Source of the DNA: Caldilineaceae bacterium
GTDB taxonomy: Bacteria; Chloroflexota; Anaerolineae; Caldilineales; Caldilineaceae
Direction of reading: 5' to 3'
NCBI GenBank assembly: GCA_020433455.1
Contig: JAGRCP010000043.1
Location: 1 to 64,000 of the forward strand
Length of the DNA stretch: 64,000 bases
The notes beneath the pieces were generated by a model. It had not been told where the DNA came from and did no database searches. It saw only the letters and a list, made by a program, of their open reading frames with translations. The position numbers were made by a program, and so were the translations under genes. Below, piece by piece: positions 7,881 through 17,456 of the stretch. Each line of letters opens with the position of its first letter. Positions within the stretch are counted from its first letter, which is position 1.

Positions 7881-8774
7881 CTAACCCTTGACCGAGCCGG
7901 CCGTCAAACCGCCGACCAGATAACGCTGGAAGAACATGAAGAGCAGGACCGTGGGCAGCGCGGCCAGAAGCGCACCGGCGGAGAAGACGCCCCAACTGCT
8001 GGCAAACTGCTCCGCGACCATCTGGTTCAAGCCCACGGAAAGCGTGTACATTTGCTTGTTGGTGAGCAGGACCCGGGCCAGCACGTACTCGGAGTATGTG
8101 CCGATGAAGGTGAGCAGACCGACCACGACCAGAATCGGCCGCACCAACGGCAGCAAGACCTGGGTAAAGACCTGCCACCCGGAAGCCCCGTCAACGATGG
8201 CCGCTTCGTCCAAATCCCGGGGCAGTGAATCGAAATACCCCTTGGTAAGCCAGGTGTTGGCCCCCAATGTGCCGCCGAGATAGACCAGGAAAAGGCCGCC
8301 GTACGTGTTGAGGCCAAAGGGCGGGAGGTACCGTCCCAACTGTTGCAGGATAAGGAAGATGGCCACCATGTTGAGAAAGTTAGGAAAAACCTGAATCAAC
8401 AGGATTGCCTGCAACAAGCCCCTGCGCCCGCTGAAGTTAAAGCGGGAAAAGGCGTAGGCCGCCAGCGTCGTAATGGCCGTCCCGATGACCGTTACGATAG
8501 AGGAGATCATAAGCGAGTTGAGATACCAGCGCCCGTAAGGATTGGTTGAATTGTTGAAAAGCTCGCGATAGTTATCAAGCGTCGGATTGGGCGGGATCAA
8601 GGGCTGACCGACCAGGGAATTGGTCGGGTTGAAGGATGCCGAGACAATCCACACCACGGGGAAGAGCGCGAAAAAGAGCATGATGATGGCCAGAATGATG
8701 CGGAAAGCCAACGTGATGCGCTTGCCCCGTCGGATAGAGCCCACCGACTGGGTAAGACGTCCGCTGCTAGACAT
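7881..8774 (-). CDS. malG: Sugar ABC permease, MalG-type
   Basis: 297 residues, six predicted helices. The EAA loop is [20 protein letters not shown], and the C-terminus ([17 protein letters not shown]) is the classic MalG ending that inserts into the ATPase dimer. It pairs with the MalF-type subunit encoded just upstream, overlapping it by eight bases. The maltose/maltodextrin/trehalose family is likely; the exact sugar is not decidable. No MalK ATPase gene is in the operon, so a shared ATPase encoded elsewhere probably serves it. Confidence 0.92.
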   Translation of the reverse strand: MSSSGRLTQSVGSIRRGKRITLAFRIILAIIMLFFALFPVVWIVSASFNPTNSLVGQPLIPPNPTLDNYRELFNNSTNPYGRWYLNSLMISSIVTVIGTAITTLAAYAFSRFNFSGRRGLLQAILLIQVFPNFLNMVAIFLILQQLGRYLPPFGLNTYGGLFLVYLGGTLGANTWLTKGYFDSLPRDLDEAAIVDGASGWQVFTQVLLPLVRPILVVVGLLTFIGTYSEYVLARVLLTNKQMYTLSVGLNQMVAEQFASSWGVFSAGALLAALPTVLLFMFFQRYLVGGLTAGSVKG

Positions 8775-10356
8775 TGCGCCCCCTTTCTTCCAGCATGTTC
8801 GTATAGCGGAACTGAAGCTGGGTAATAAAGAAAAGGATGATGAAAATCATCATGGTGATGGCCGACGCATAGCCGTAATCCGAACGCCCGGTAGAGCCGA
8901 ACGCGATGCGGTAGGTGTACGTGGCAAGAATATCGGTATGGCCCACCGGCGTTGAAACGCCCGTCATGGGCGGACCTCCCCGTGCGTACAGGTCGATCAC
9001 CGTAAAGTTGTTGAAGTTAAACGCAAATGACGCAACCAGCAGCGGCCCCACCGTCACCAGAAGCAGCGGCAGGGTCATAGAGCGGAACTTGTTCCAGGCG
9101 TTGGCCCCGTCGATGTCGGCCGCTTCGTAGATATCCTTGGGCAACGTCTGCAGGGCGCCCGTCACCACGACGAACATGTAGGGAAACCCCAGCCAGAGCT
9201 GAACCAGCAGCACGCCTACCTTGGCCCAGAAGGGATCCGAGAACCAGGGCGGGGCCCAGCCGATTAACGTATACATCGTTTCGGAAATAATGCCGAACTG
9301 GGGATTCAGCAGGCCCACCCAAACCGGCACGGCCACAAAGGCGGGAATCGTATACGGAATGAGGAGGAGCGAGCGCAGGGGCGCGCGCAGGGGCATCTCC
9401 GGCACGTCGAACATGATGGCCAGGAACATGCCCAGGGCAAAGGTAAACAGGACCGACAGTGCAGCAAAAATCAGCGTCCAGAGAAAGACGAGCAGGAAGG
9501 ACGAGCGCAGGGCCGGATCGCCGAAGAGGCGCTGGTAATTGTTGACGCCCACGGGCGTTGCAAAGCCGGGCGAAAGCTGCTGTCCGCTCTCACTGGCGTA
9601 GACGCCGTTGACGTTGCGATAGAGTTCGCCCGTCTGCTGATTCAGCATGGCGTCCTGGGCCGCATCATACGTGTAGAGGGACTCATATTGGGCCGCCTGG
9701 CCGAGACGGGTTTGGCTGACCTGAAAGACCTGATCCGGCGGCAGGCCAAAGCTGATCGCCGCGATTTCGGTTAATTTGGAAAAGAGCTGATTTTGCGGCA
9801 CCTGCACAAAATCATCGATTTGTGCGGGCGCTTCTCCGCTGCGGGCCACAGGCGCTTCCCCTTCGGTGACGGTGAAGCTCTCGCCCGTGTCTGGATTCGT
9901 CATCCACAGCATGTAGGCATTGGTGGCCGGATTCTGATAGGCCGTCCAGCTATAGACGGCGGCATCTTCCGGCAGATAGGTCTGGGATTCAATCTGTCCG
10001 ATAGCATCCTGCTTGCTCACCAGATGGCCTTGTCCGTAATTGGTAAACGAGACGTAAACGGTAAACAAAATCGGATAGAGCACCATGATAATCATCAGCG
10101 CCAGGCCGGGTGCGATATAGCGCAAGGGATACATGCGTCCCGAAAGGAAGACGATGTTCAAGCCGATGGTGATAAAGATCAGCACCGCGGCAAGGGGCCA
10201 ATAGCCGTCACCTACCATCCGATAGACGATCCAGATGGCCATGGCGTCGATGACAGCGAGCAGGACAATACGGAAGAGGAGTGCAGTGAGGCTGTTGGGC
10301 GCCGCATCAGGGGGCGCTTGCGCGCCCCCCGGCGCACCCTGGAGTCGGGTGCTCAT
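8767..10356 (-). CDS. malF: Sugar ABC permease, MalF-type
   Basis: 529 residues, the long form of the subunit. Three N-terminal helices are followed by a large extracytoplasmic loop (about residues 110-260, rich in Gln, Tyr and Thr) like the P2 loop of MalF that grips the binding protein. The permease domain follows, with EAA loop [20 protein letters not shown]. It forms the membrane channel with the MalG-type subunit. The start is seven bases from the stop of the binding-protein gene, so the three genes are a single operon. Confidence 0.92.
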   Translation of the reverse strand: MSTRLQGAPGGAQAPPDAAPNSLTALLFRIVLLAVIDAMAIWIVYRMVGDGYWPLAAVLIFITIGLNIVFLSGRMYPLRYIAPGLALMIIMVLYPILFTVYVSFTNYGQGHLVSKQDAIGQIESQTYLPEDAAVYSWTAYQNPATNAYMLWMTNPDTGESFTVTEGEAPVARSGEAPAQIDDFVQVPQNQLFSKLTEIAAISFGLPPDQVFQVSQTRLGQAAQYESLYTYDAAQDAMLNQQTGELYRNVNGVYASESGQQLSPGFATPVGVNNYQRLFGDPALRSSFLLVFLWTLIFAALSVLFTFALGMFLAIMFDVPEMPLRAPLRSLLLIPYTIPAFVAVPVWVGLLNPQFGIISETMYTLIGWAPPWFSDPFWAKVGVLLVQLWLGFPYMFVVVTGALQTLPKDIYEAADIDGANAWNKFRSMTLPLLLVTVGPLLVASFAFNFNNFTVIDLYARGGPPMTGVSTPVGHTDILATYTYRIAFGSTGRSDYGYASAITMMIFIILFFITQLQFRYTNMLEERGRNV

Positions 10357-10362
10357 GGTCAG

Positions 10363-11712
10363 TTATTCACCCGCGATTGCGGACGAGACTTGCTCCTGCG
10401 CCTGATCGGCGGCTTCCTGCGGCGTGGCAGTGCCATTGGCGATGAGCGTAATCGCGTCGCCCCAACCGCCCCAGACAGCGTTCATCTCGGGGATGTTGGG
10501 CATGGGATCGGCATTGGCGCCGGCGGCCAGGAAGGCCTGAAGATCCGGGTCCTCGATGCTGTCAGCCGTGGGTTTCCAGGCGGGCAAGCGCGGATCGGTA
10601 TCGTAGAAAGCCTGCATGGACTCGTCGGTGGCGATCACGTTCTGCAGGAACGCCTGGGCCAGCAGCTGATTTTCGCTGAAGGAATTGATCATCAGACCCT
10701 GAACGCCCAGGAACGGACGACCCGGCTCGGTGCCGCTGGGGATGTTGGCGATGGCATAGGGCACGCCGGCTTCCCGGATGCCGGCCAGCGTCCACGGGCC
10801 GCCGATAAACATGGCGGCTTCGCCGTTCTGGAAGGCGGAGGTCATGAGATCGTGATCGATATTGGCGCCGACGTCCAGCAGACCGTCTTCAAAGAGGCTG
10901 TTGTACCACTCCAGCGACGCGACGGAGCCTTCATTGTTCAGGCCCAGGTCCTCGGCGTTGTAGGAGCCGTCATCATTCTTGCCGAAGATGTAGCCGCCGA
11001 AGGCCGTCTGGATGGGATAGAAATGATACGGATCGCCCGCCATGCGCAGGAACCCGTACTTGGCGCCGCCGTCCTTGAGTTCCTGCGAAATGGTCGCCAC
11101 TTCGTCAAAGGTAGCGGGCGCTTCGGGAACCATATCGGTGTTGTAGATGAGGGCGATATTTTCCACGGCCAAGGGCATGCCGTAGAGATTTCCGTCAGGG
11201 TAGGTGAACGCGGCCACGGCATTCTCGGCAAAGTTATCGGCGTTATCGCCCAGATCAATGGGAGACAAAAGACCGCTGGCATTCAATTCGCCGATCCAGT
11301 CATGCGCGCCCAGCAGGATATCGGGACCTTCCCCCGTGGGGGCAGCCACGATGAAGTCGCCGCGCAAATCGCCGAAGCCCTTCTGCACGATATCCAGGGT
11401 GACGCCGTTCTCCTCGGCAAAAGCGGCGCCGATTTCTTCCAGCACCGGCGCGCGGTTGCTGTCGGTCCAGATGGTCAGCGTAGGACCGTCCGTAGCAGCC
11501 GCCGCATCGCTTCCGGCCTCTTCAGCCGGGGCCTCGGTTGCTTCAGCGGGCGCTTCCTCTTCAGCGGGCGCTTCTTCAGCCGGGGCTTCGGTCGCTTCAG
11601 CGACAGTCGCTTCTTCAGCCGGCGCAGCCGGGGTCGCAGCGCCGCCGCAGGCAGCCAGCACCATGGCGGAGATGACCAGTAGGGACAGCAAAATCAACAG
11701 TCTATTGCGCAT
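10363..11712 (-). CDS. malE: Sugar-binding lipoprotein, MalE-type
   Basis: 449 residues. The lipoprotein signal peptide ends in the lipobox VLAACGG. After it comes a low-complexity Ala/Glu/Pro linker of about 55 residues, then a type 1 extracellular solute-binding domain starting at PTLTIWTDSNRAPVLEE. FGDLRGDFIVAAPTGEGPDI and GEAAMFIGGPW are typical of the MalE family. The linker probably holds the binding domain away from the lipid anchor of a cell without an outer membrane. The ATG at 11712 is preceded by AAAGGAG; an earlier ATG would add an unlikely N-terminus. Confidence 0.93.
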   Translation of the reverse strand: MRNRLLILLSLLVISAMVLAACGGAATPAAPAEEATVAEATEAPAEEAPAEEEAPAEATEAPAEEAGSDAAAATDGPTLTIWTDSNRAPVLEEIGAAFAEENGVTLDIVQKGFGDLRGDFIVAAPTGEGPDILLGAHDWIGELNASGLLSPIDLGDNADNFAENAVAAFTYPDGNLYGMPLAVENIALIYNTDMVPEAPATFDEVATISQELKDGGAKYGFLRMAGDPYHFYPIQTAFGGYIFGKNDDGSYNAEDLGLNNEGSVASLEWYNSLFEDGLLDVGANIDHDLMTSAFQNGEAAMFIGGPWTLAGIREAGVPYAIANIPSGTEPGRPFLGVQGLMINSFSENQLLAQAFLQNVIATDESMQAFYDTDPRLPAWKPTADSIEDPDLQAFLAAGANADPMPNIPEMNAVWGGWGDAITLIANGTATPQEAADQAQEQVSSAIAGE

Positions 11713-12193
11713 GTTTTTCTCCTTTTGCAATAGGTTACGATAGGTAGATAAACAAACAAAAGTTGCAACCGTTAGAATCCAACGGATCTGCACATCAGTA
11801 GGTTTTTGCTAAAGGTTAGAGTGATGTCTCATCTCCGCCAGGGAGAGCGATCCAACCCGGACCATCCAAGCATAACATCCGATGCCAATTCGGGGCTGCA
11901 CACCGGATCATGGGGGCGAATTGAATCGCAAGAGAAAAAATTCTGCCGTATGGGGAGCGCCCAACACATTTATCTGCTCACGCCTATCTGCTTATGTGTC
12001 GTACAGCGAAGCGACAGAAGGTTAAAAAAACGCATAAAGAATGGACAAGCAGGTCACGGAAATCCGCAATCTTTCAGTCCTCATCATCCTATTGTATCCG
12101 GGCCTTTGTTTAAAAAAGCATGCGTGATTTTACACGCAACATTATACCAGAAAAGCCGAAGATGCAATATTTCGCTTTTCTCTCACTTTCTTT
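11713..12193. promoter_or_regulatory. Upstream region of the sugar ABC operon
   Basis: About 480 bases without a gene. On the minus strand a TATAAT box lies at 12146-12141, far upstream of the binding-protein gene. A short dyad CCGTT-N7-AACGG (11769-11785) sits just upstream of the gene and could be an operator, though no regulator gene is nearby to support this. Past the tricorn stop, weak hairpins (for example GCGTG-TAAAAT-CACGC, on the minus strand followed shortly by T6) near 12110-12138 may end that transcript. Confidence 0.35.
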
Positions 12194-15100
12194 TTAACGC
12201 GGCGGCAAAGTCGGCAAGCCCAGATTGGGGCGTTGCGTCAAATCGGGCGTCTGAACCGGCGACTCCGCCAAGAGGCGCAGGCACTCGGCCACGGCCCGGG
12301 CCAGTTGCGGATCCTGACCCTGAGCATAGTCCTGGGGACTGATTTCGACTTCAATATCCGGGTCCGTGCCGTAATTTTCCACCCGCCACCCCACGTCCTC
12401 AAACCAGAAACTGAATTCGGGCTGGGTCGTCACCGTGCCGTCCACCAGCGAATGGCGCGGGTGGATGCCGATGACGCCCCCCCAGGTGCGCTTACCGACC
12501 AGCGGCCCCAATCCCATGAGCTTGAAGCTATGACAGAAAATGTCGCCGTCGCTGCCTGCGTGTTCATTGGTCAACGCCACCAGCGGACCGGCCACCGACT
12601 CCTGCGGGTACGGCATCATGCCGCCCCAACGGGAGAGATCATACCCGATACGGCGACGGGCCAACTTCTCCAGCAGGAGCTGGCTTACGTGACCGCCGCT
12701 GTTGTAGCGCACGTCGATGACCAGGCCCTGACGATCCACCTCAGCCAGATAGCCGCGATGAAATTCAGCATAGCCAGCCGGCCCCATGTCGGGGATATGA
12801 ACGTAGCCCACCTGGCCGTCGGACAACTCATGCACCCGGCGGCGATTCTCTTCCACCCAGGCGCGATAGCGGGCGGGCGTTTCATCGGCCAGCGTACGCA
12901 CGACCAAATTCCGCCGGCTGCCATTGCGGCTTTCGTCGTTTTTTCCTTCATCACGCTGGGCGAATGTGAGCAGCACCTCCTCATTCGCCAGATTGACCAG
13001 CAGTTGGCCCGGTCCGGTCACTTCATCCAGCCGCTGACCGTTGATCGCGACCAACAGGTCCCCTTCGCGAATATCCACGCCCGACCCGGCCAGGGGCGAG
13101 GTCGCCTTGCGGTTCCAGGCATCGCCCTGGACGATGTCGCTGACCCGATAGCCGCCGGCAGCGCCGTCCCACGCGAAATTCGCCCCCAGATAGCCCTGTC
13201 GATAATAAGGACGGGCGCGATAGTCGCCGCCGTATTCGTAGGCGTGGCTGGTGCCCAGCTCACCCTGCATTTCCCACATGAGATCGCTGAACTCGGCCCG
13301 GGAGCTGACGCGCTGAATGAGGGGAAAGTAGCGACGATAGACTTCCTGCCAGTTCACGCTGCTCATGTCCGCGGTCCAGAATTGGTCCCGCTGGAGCCGC
13401 CACGCCTCCCGAAACATCTGCTCCCATTCGCTCTGGGGATCGATGGAGACCTTGACGCGCCCGGTGTCCAGCCAGCCGGTTTTACGGGGATGGCCGCCGC
13501 CCGAAGGCGGCTTCTCGCCCGCCTTGACCACCCGCAACCGGCTGCCCTGTCCATAGAGGAGCTTCTCCCGATTGCGCGCAAGGCGGAACCAGCTCATGTT
13601 GTCAACCAGCGTCTCAGTTTTATATTCCTTGAAGAGGTATGCGCGCAGCGCGCCCCGCTCCGGCTCATCTTCATCCGCGGTTTCGTATTCATCATCCAGC
13701 GTGCCGTGGATGGGGAACTCGCTGAAGAGGGCCTTGTCCTTGACGCCCACAATCTTTGCATAGCGCGCATCCTGTACCGGAAAGGCGAAGATGCGCTGTT
13801 CGATGCCGTCCAGATCGATGCGAAGCGCGGGCAACTTCTGGGCCGGATTTTCGTCCGCACCATCCTCCCCGGCGTCAACCGAGGGATCGGCAGCCGCATC
13901 GGCAGATGGCTCCTCCGGGGTCGGGCCATCGGCAGGCGACTCAGAGGCGATCAGCTCGGCCGCGGCGATTGCTTCCTCATCGCCCTCATCGCCTTCGCCC
14001 TCCTCATCATCCCCGTCCATGTCGTCATCGCCGTCATCGGCGTCGTCGTCATCGGCGTCGTCGTCATCGGTCCCGCTCTGGCCCATCTCAGGATGGGGCG
14101 TAAAGGGATTGGGCAGATCGTCCCGCAGGGTGAGCAGGTAAGGCCGCATTCCCCAGGGAAAGCCAAGATCGAAGTGGAGCGCATCGTACACCGGATTAAA
14201 TTCCCGCTCGCTCAGAAAATAAAGATAGCGGCCGCCGGGATCAAAGGCGGGACGTACATCATGCAGCACGGGTTGGGTAACGGTCACGGGATTGGGCTGC
14301 GGCGTTTCCTCCGCCGAGTCAGACGCGTTTTCTTCCTGCCCCGGATCGACCCGATAAAGGCGAATCTCCGTCGTTTGCAGGGAACGGCTGAAGCCGTAGG
14401 CCAGCCAGCGACCGTCCGGCGACCAGTCCACGCCGGCAACGCGGCGGAACGGGCTGCGATCGGCAATGGTCAGGCTTTGGGTTTCCAGGTCAACGACCAA
14501 AAGCTCCTGGCGGTGATTGGTCAGCGCAACCTTATCGGCTGTAGGCGAAACGTTGAGCGTGGTAACCCGGCCGATATCCAGCCCCTCCAGGCGCACGATC
14601 TCGCCGCCGGGCATGGTGTCATGAATTTCCAATGTCTCTTCGCCCGGATCGTCGCTAATCATGACCAGACGACGGCCGTCGTTAAGCCAGTCGGCCAGAC
14701 GATAGCGCACGCCGTCCCGCTTGCCGTGCTGCACCACAGGACCGTCAAAATTGAAGAAGGTGAAGGCCTTTCCCCGGCTGGTGAGGGCCACCGCTTCCCC
14801 CGAAGGATGAAGCCGCGCGCCCTGGAGATAGCGGCTCGCCGAGACAAACTTGCGATCCCGCTGCCCCCGGGGACTGTTGCACGTGATGATCAGCGCCTGG
14901 GTTGCGTCGGTTTCCGGCGTAAAGAGGAAGAGATCGGCCCCGGCGTGATAGACGATACGGCGGCCGTCGGTGGCGGGATGACGCACATAAAAGTCGTCAT
15001 GGTCCGTATGGCGGCGCAGATCGCTGCCGTCCGGCGCGACGCTGTAGAGATTGCCCACGCCCTGGTGATCGCTCACAAAATAGATGCGCGACGCGCCCGC

Positions 15101-15700
15101 CGCATCCAGCCACATGGGCGCGGCAATGTTGCCGTCCAGATCAGTCAGGAAGCGCTCGAATTCGCCGTCGCCGTTGCGGTCGATCCAGAGGTGGCCGGCC
15201 GTGCCGCCCCGATAGCGCTTGCGCCGTGCGGGGTCATCGGTATTGCGCCCCAGCACGGCCGCGCCCTGGGGTCCATAGGCGATGGCCCGGGCCGGCCCCA
15301 CAGGCAGCGGCTCGATCTGTCCGTTGTCCGCGGCCGCCGCGATGCGAAATAGGCCCATCTCCCGGCTGTCCATCTGGCCGTAAGCGGAGGCAAAAAGAAT
15401 GTGGGTTCCCTGGGGATCCCAGCCGATAAGCTGCATGGCCGCGCCCGCATACGTCAGGCGGCGTTGGGGGCCGCCTTCAGCCGGCATTATATAGATGTCG
15501 GGCGCGCCCTCTTCCCGCCCCACAAAGGCCAACTGTGCGCCATCGGGCGAAAGGCGAGGATAGGTGGTCAGCCCCCGATTGGCGGTCAGACGACGAGCCA
15601 CGCCGCCTTGGGCCGCAACGGTCCACAGATCATCTTCCGAGACAAAAACGATAACGTCATCATGGATGGCGGGATAACGATAGTAGCCGGCATTGCTCAT
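12194..15700 (-). CDS. Tricorn-type protease (S41 family)
   Basis: 1168 residues, close to archaeal tricorn in size and order. An N-terminal beta-propeller with repeats such as YPRLSPDGAQLAFVGREEG feeds a second propeller. Then come the C1 domain, a PDZ domain (VDIREGDLLVAINGQRLD) and the C2 protease domain. The likely catalytic His819 is in GTSHAYEYGGD and the nucleophile Ser1050 in NEHAGSDGDIF. Tricorn degrades peptides released by proteasome or ATP-dependent proteases into short products. There is no signal peptide, so it is cytosolic. Odd feature: an Asp/Glu-rich insertion at about residues 545-580 that is absent from the archaeal enzyme. Confidence 0.93.
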   Translation of the reverse strand: MSNAGYYRYPAIHDDVIVFVSEDDLWTVAAQGGVARRLTANRGLTTYPRLSPDGAQLAFVGREEGAPDIYIMPAEGGPQRRLTYAGAAMQLIGWDPQGTHILFASAYGQMDSREMGLFRIAAAADNGQIEPLPVGPARAIAYGPQGAAVLGRNTDDPARRKRYRGGTAGHLWIDRNGDGEFERFLTDLDGNIAAPMWLDAAGASRIYFVSDHQGVGNLYSVAPDGSDLRRHTDHDDFYVRHPATDGRRIVYHAGADLFLFTPETDATQALIITCNSPRGQRDRKFVSASRYLQGARLHPSGEAVALTSRGKAFTFFNFDGPVVQHGKRDGVRYRLADWLNDGRRLVMISDDPGEETLEIHDTMPGGEIVRLEGLDIGRVTTLNVSPTADKVALTNHRQELLVVDLETQSLTIADRSPFRRVAGVDWSPDGRWLAYGFSRSLQTTEIRLYRVDPGQEENASDSAEETPQPNPVTVTQPVLHDVRPAFDPGGRYLYFLSEREFNPVYDALHFDLGFPWGMRPYLLTLRDDLPNPFTPHPEMGQSGTDDDDADDDDADDGDDDMDGDDEEGEGDEGDEEAIAAAELIASESPADGPTPEEPSADAAADPSVDAGEDGADENPAQKLPALRIDLDGIEQRIFAFPVQDARYAKIVGVKDKALFSEFPIHGTLDDEYETADEDEPERGALRAYLFKEYKTETLVDNMSWFRLARNREKLLYGQGSRLRVVKAGEKPPSGGGHPRKTGWLDTGRVKVSIDPQSEWEQMFREAWRLQRDQFWTADMSSVNWQEVYRRYFPLIQRVSSRAEFSDLMWEMQGELGTSHAYEYGGDYRARPYYRQGYLGANFAWDGAAGGYRVSDIVQGDAWNRKATSPLAGSGVDIREGDLLVAINGQRLDEVTGPGQLLVNLANEEVLLTFAQRDEGKNDESRNGSRRNLVVRTLADETPARYRAWVEENRRRVHELSDGQVGYVHIPDMGPAGYAEFHRGYLAEVDRQGLVIDVRYNSGGHVSQLLLEKLARRRIGYDLSRWGGMMPYPQESVAGPLVALTNEHAGSDGDIFCHSFKLMGLGPLVGKRTWGGVIGIHPRHSLVDGTVTTQPEFSFWFEDVGWRVENYGTDPDIEVEISPQDYAQGQDPQLARAVAECLRLLAESPVQTPDLTQRPNLGLPTLPPR

Positions 15701-15820
15701 GGCGAAGGTTCACTCCGAATGTAAATCCAAATGTGAATAGGTGCAGTCAAGCGTACGCGAAGCGGATATTATATCGCGAGCGCAAAATGAGGGCCAACCC
15801 AGGTTTGTTGCACCAGCCCA

Positions 15821-15902
15821 CGGCGGGAGGGCGCGGCGGTCTCCCCTACCGCACAACCGCGCCCGCGGCCCGCAGCGAGAAGGCACGGAGACTTTCCCCT
15901 AC
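15821..15902 (-). repeat. REP-like dispersed repeat, copies 2 and 3
   Basis: CGGCGGGAGGGC...CTCCCCTAC (15821-15849) is the reverse complement of the stretch at 27-56 with few changes. GGCACGGAG...TTCCCCTAC (15882-15902) is a shorter relative. Both lie between the divergent tricorn and lipoprotein genes. The rest of this 264-base gap holds no gene. Confidence 0.5.
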
Positions 15903-15947
15903 CCTGCCACTCCGCATCTCCGCCGCCTGCCGCCTGCCCAAATTACA

Positions 15948-15956
15948 TGCTATAAT
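15948..15956 (+). promoter_or_regulatory. Extended -10 promoter of the lipoprotein gene
   Basis: TGCTATAAT (15948-15956) is a perfect extended -10 element with no clear -35 box. The expected start of transcription, about 15963, is within two bases of the ATG at 15965. The transcript would be leaderless or nearly so, as for the toxin-antitoxin pair. Confidence 0.6.
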
Positions 15957-15964
15957 CGCCTGTC

Positions 15965-17305
15965 ATGAAATCCGCACTCAGCCCCATGAAAATACGCCGT
16001 AGCGGGAAGCAAGTCCCTGCGGCAATGGCCTTGCTCAGCTTGCTGTTGCTCACCGGCTGCCGGGCCATGCCAGCGTTCAACGTGCTGCGCTACGAAGTCG
16101 CACGGCGGACCGGCGTTTATGACCGGACGCCGACCGGAGGCGCAACCGGCACGCTGGCGGGCCGGGTCATGGCTGATGATGGTCCCGTGGCCCATGCGCT
16201 GGTCGTCGCAGCCGATCCACGGGGGAAGGCGTATACGGATCGCACCGACGCCGCCGGTTACTACCGCATCGACGGCCTGCCGCCGGGCTGGTATACGCCC
16301 GCCGCAGCCGCGACCGGCTACGCTGACGGCGATCCGCGAAATGAAGCCGGCTATCCCGTCGCCCTGCACGTCACCGCGGACGCGCTAACCCAGGGGCCGC
16401 CCATCCGCCTCGAGCCGGTCCGCGTCGAAGCGCTGCCGCAGGATGCGGCGGCAGCTGTCGCCCTCACCCAAACCGCGGCATTCTCGGCCGCCACGACCTT
16501 TCCGCCCGGTTCCGCCGCCCAGGTGCTGAGCTATCGTTTCGTCCGCGACGGCGTTACGGTGGACTCCCTGCGCGTCTACCTGCCCGGACATCTTGCGCCG
16601 GACGCGCGCCTGCCCCTCCTCTTTTTCAGCTATCCCGGCGATGTAGACGGCTGGCAGGACGTAAGCGTGGCCTTCGCCGCGCAGGGCTATGCATTGGTTG
16701 CGCTTTCGCCCGCGGGGGAACGGGGGCTGGACGTACGCGCCCACGCCGAAGACGCCCGCATTGCGCTGGCTCTGGCGCGACAGGGCGCGCTCACGCCGCA
16801 CATTGCCACGGACGAACCCATCATCGTCATGGGCGGCAGCTTCACCAGTGCGATTCTCTATCGCCTGATCCTGATGCAACCCGACTGCTATTCGGCCTGG
16901 GTGACGCTGGGCGGCATTGCCGACGCCTTCAGCGGAGCGGAGGCTTTCTATGCCGGCAAGCTTGAACTGCCGCCCGCATACGCCTACGTCATCCCGGCCA
17001 TGGGACCGCCCAATCTGGCCGCGCGGGAGCTCCTGGACTACTCGCCCGTCGCCCATGCCGGCGAATTGCCGCCCACGCTCATCATCCACACCACAGCCGA
17101 CCGCATTCTGCCCGTTGCGCAAGCCCATGCCCTGGCCGGGGCCTTGTCCGACGCGGGCGTACCCGTGGAGACCTTCTACTACGAAGACGTGAGCCACTAC
17201 CTCCAGATCGGCGCTGACCTGACGCCAGCAGGTGAGGAAATGTTCTACCGTATTCTCGATTTCGTACAGCGTTACCAACCGACCGGGAATTCTGATGTAC
17301 AATAG
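15965..17305 (+). CDS. Lipoprotein alpha/beta hydrolase
   Basis: 446 residues. A lipoprotein signal (LLSLLLLTGCRAM) is followed by a carboxypeptidase-regulatory-like beta-sandwich (about residues 60-150: GTLAGRVMADDGPVAHALVV...GYYRIDGLPPGWY). The rest is an alpha/beta-hydrolase domain. The likely nucleophile Ser is in MGGSFTSAILY (GxSxx rather than GxSxG), the acid in TTADRILPV and the His in EDVSHYLQ. This suggests a surface-anchored peptidase or esterase of the prolyl-oligopeptidase/dienelactone-hydrolase type; the substrate is unknown. The second Met (15986) is an alternative start, but the promoter position favours 15965. Confidence 0.8.
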   Translation: MKSALSPMKIRRSGKQVPAAMALLSLLLLTGCRAMPAFNVLRYEVARRTGVYDRTPTGGATGTLAGRVMADDGPVAHALVVAADPRGKAYTDRTDAAGYYRIDGLPPGWYTPAAAATGYADGDPRNEAGYPVALHVTADALTQGPPIRLEPVRVEALPQDAAAAVALTQTAAFSAATTFPPGSAAQVLSYRFVRDGVTVDSLRVYLPGHLAPDARLPLLFFSYPGDVDGWQDVSVAFAAQGYALVALSPAGERGLDVRAHAEDARIALALARQGALTPHIATDEPIIVMGGSFTSAILYRLILMQPDCYSAWVTLGGIADAFSGAEAFYAGKLELPPAYAYVIPAMGPPNLAARELLDYSPVAHAGELPPTLIIHTTADRILPVAQAHALAGALSDAGVPVETFYYEDVSHYLQIGADLTPAGEEMFYRILDFVQRYQPTGNSDVQ

Positions 17306-17456
17306 GTGGTGGATTCGGCAATTATTCAGGAATCCACGCGGTTTTCTGATGCGTAACGAATAACGCGTAGCGACTGGCGAGCGCAGTTCTGCGCATTGCC
17401 CATGCAACAGCTACATGCCATTCGCTTGAACCAAAAATGCAATTGAGGATGACTTT

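Noticed and set aside
9793-11682. A 629-codon plus-strand frame opposite the sugar-binding and MalF-type genes
   Set aside because: No recognisable domain, no ribosome site. The opposite strand encodes well-conserved ABC transporter parts with a signal peptide and lipobox.
12233-15352. A 1039-codon open frame on the plus strand, opposite the tricorn gene
   Set aside because: It is the antisense shadow of a G+C-rich gene. The translation is rich in Arg, His and Pro with no domain, while the minus strand gives a complete tricorn protease.
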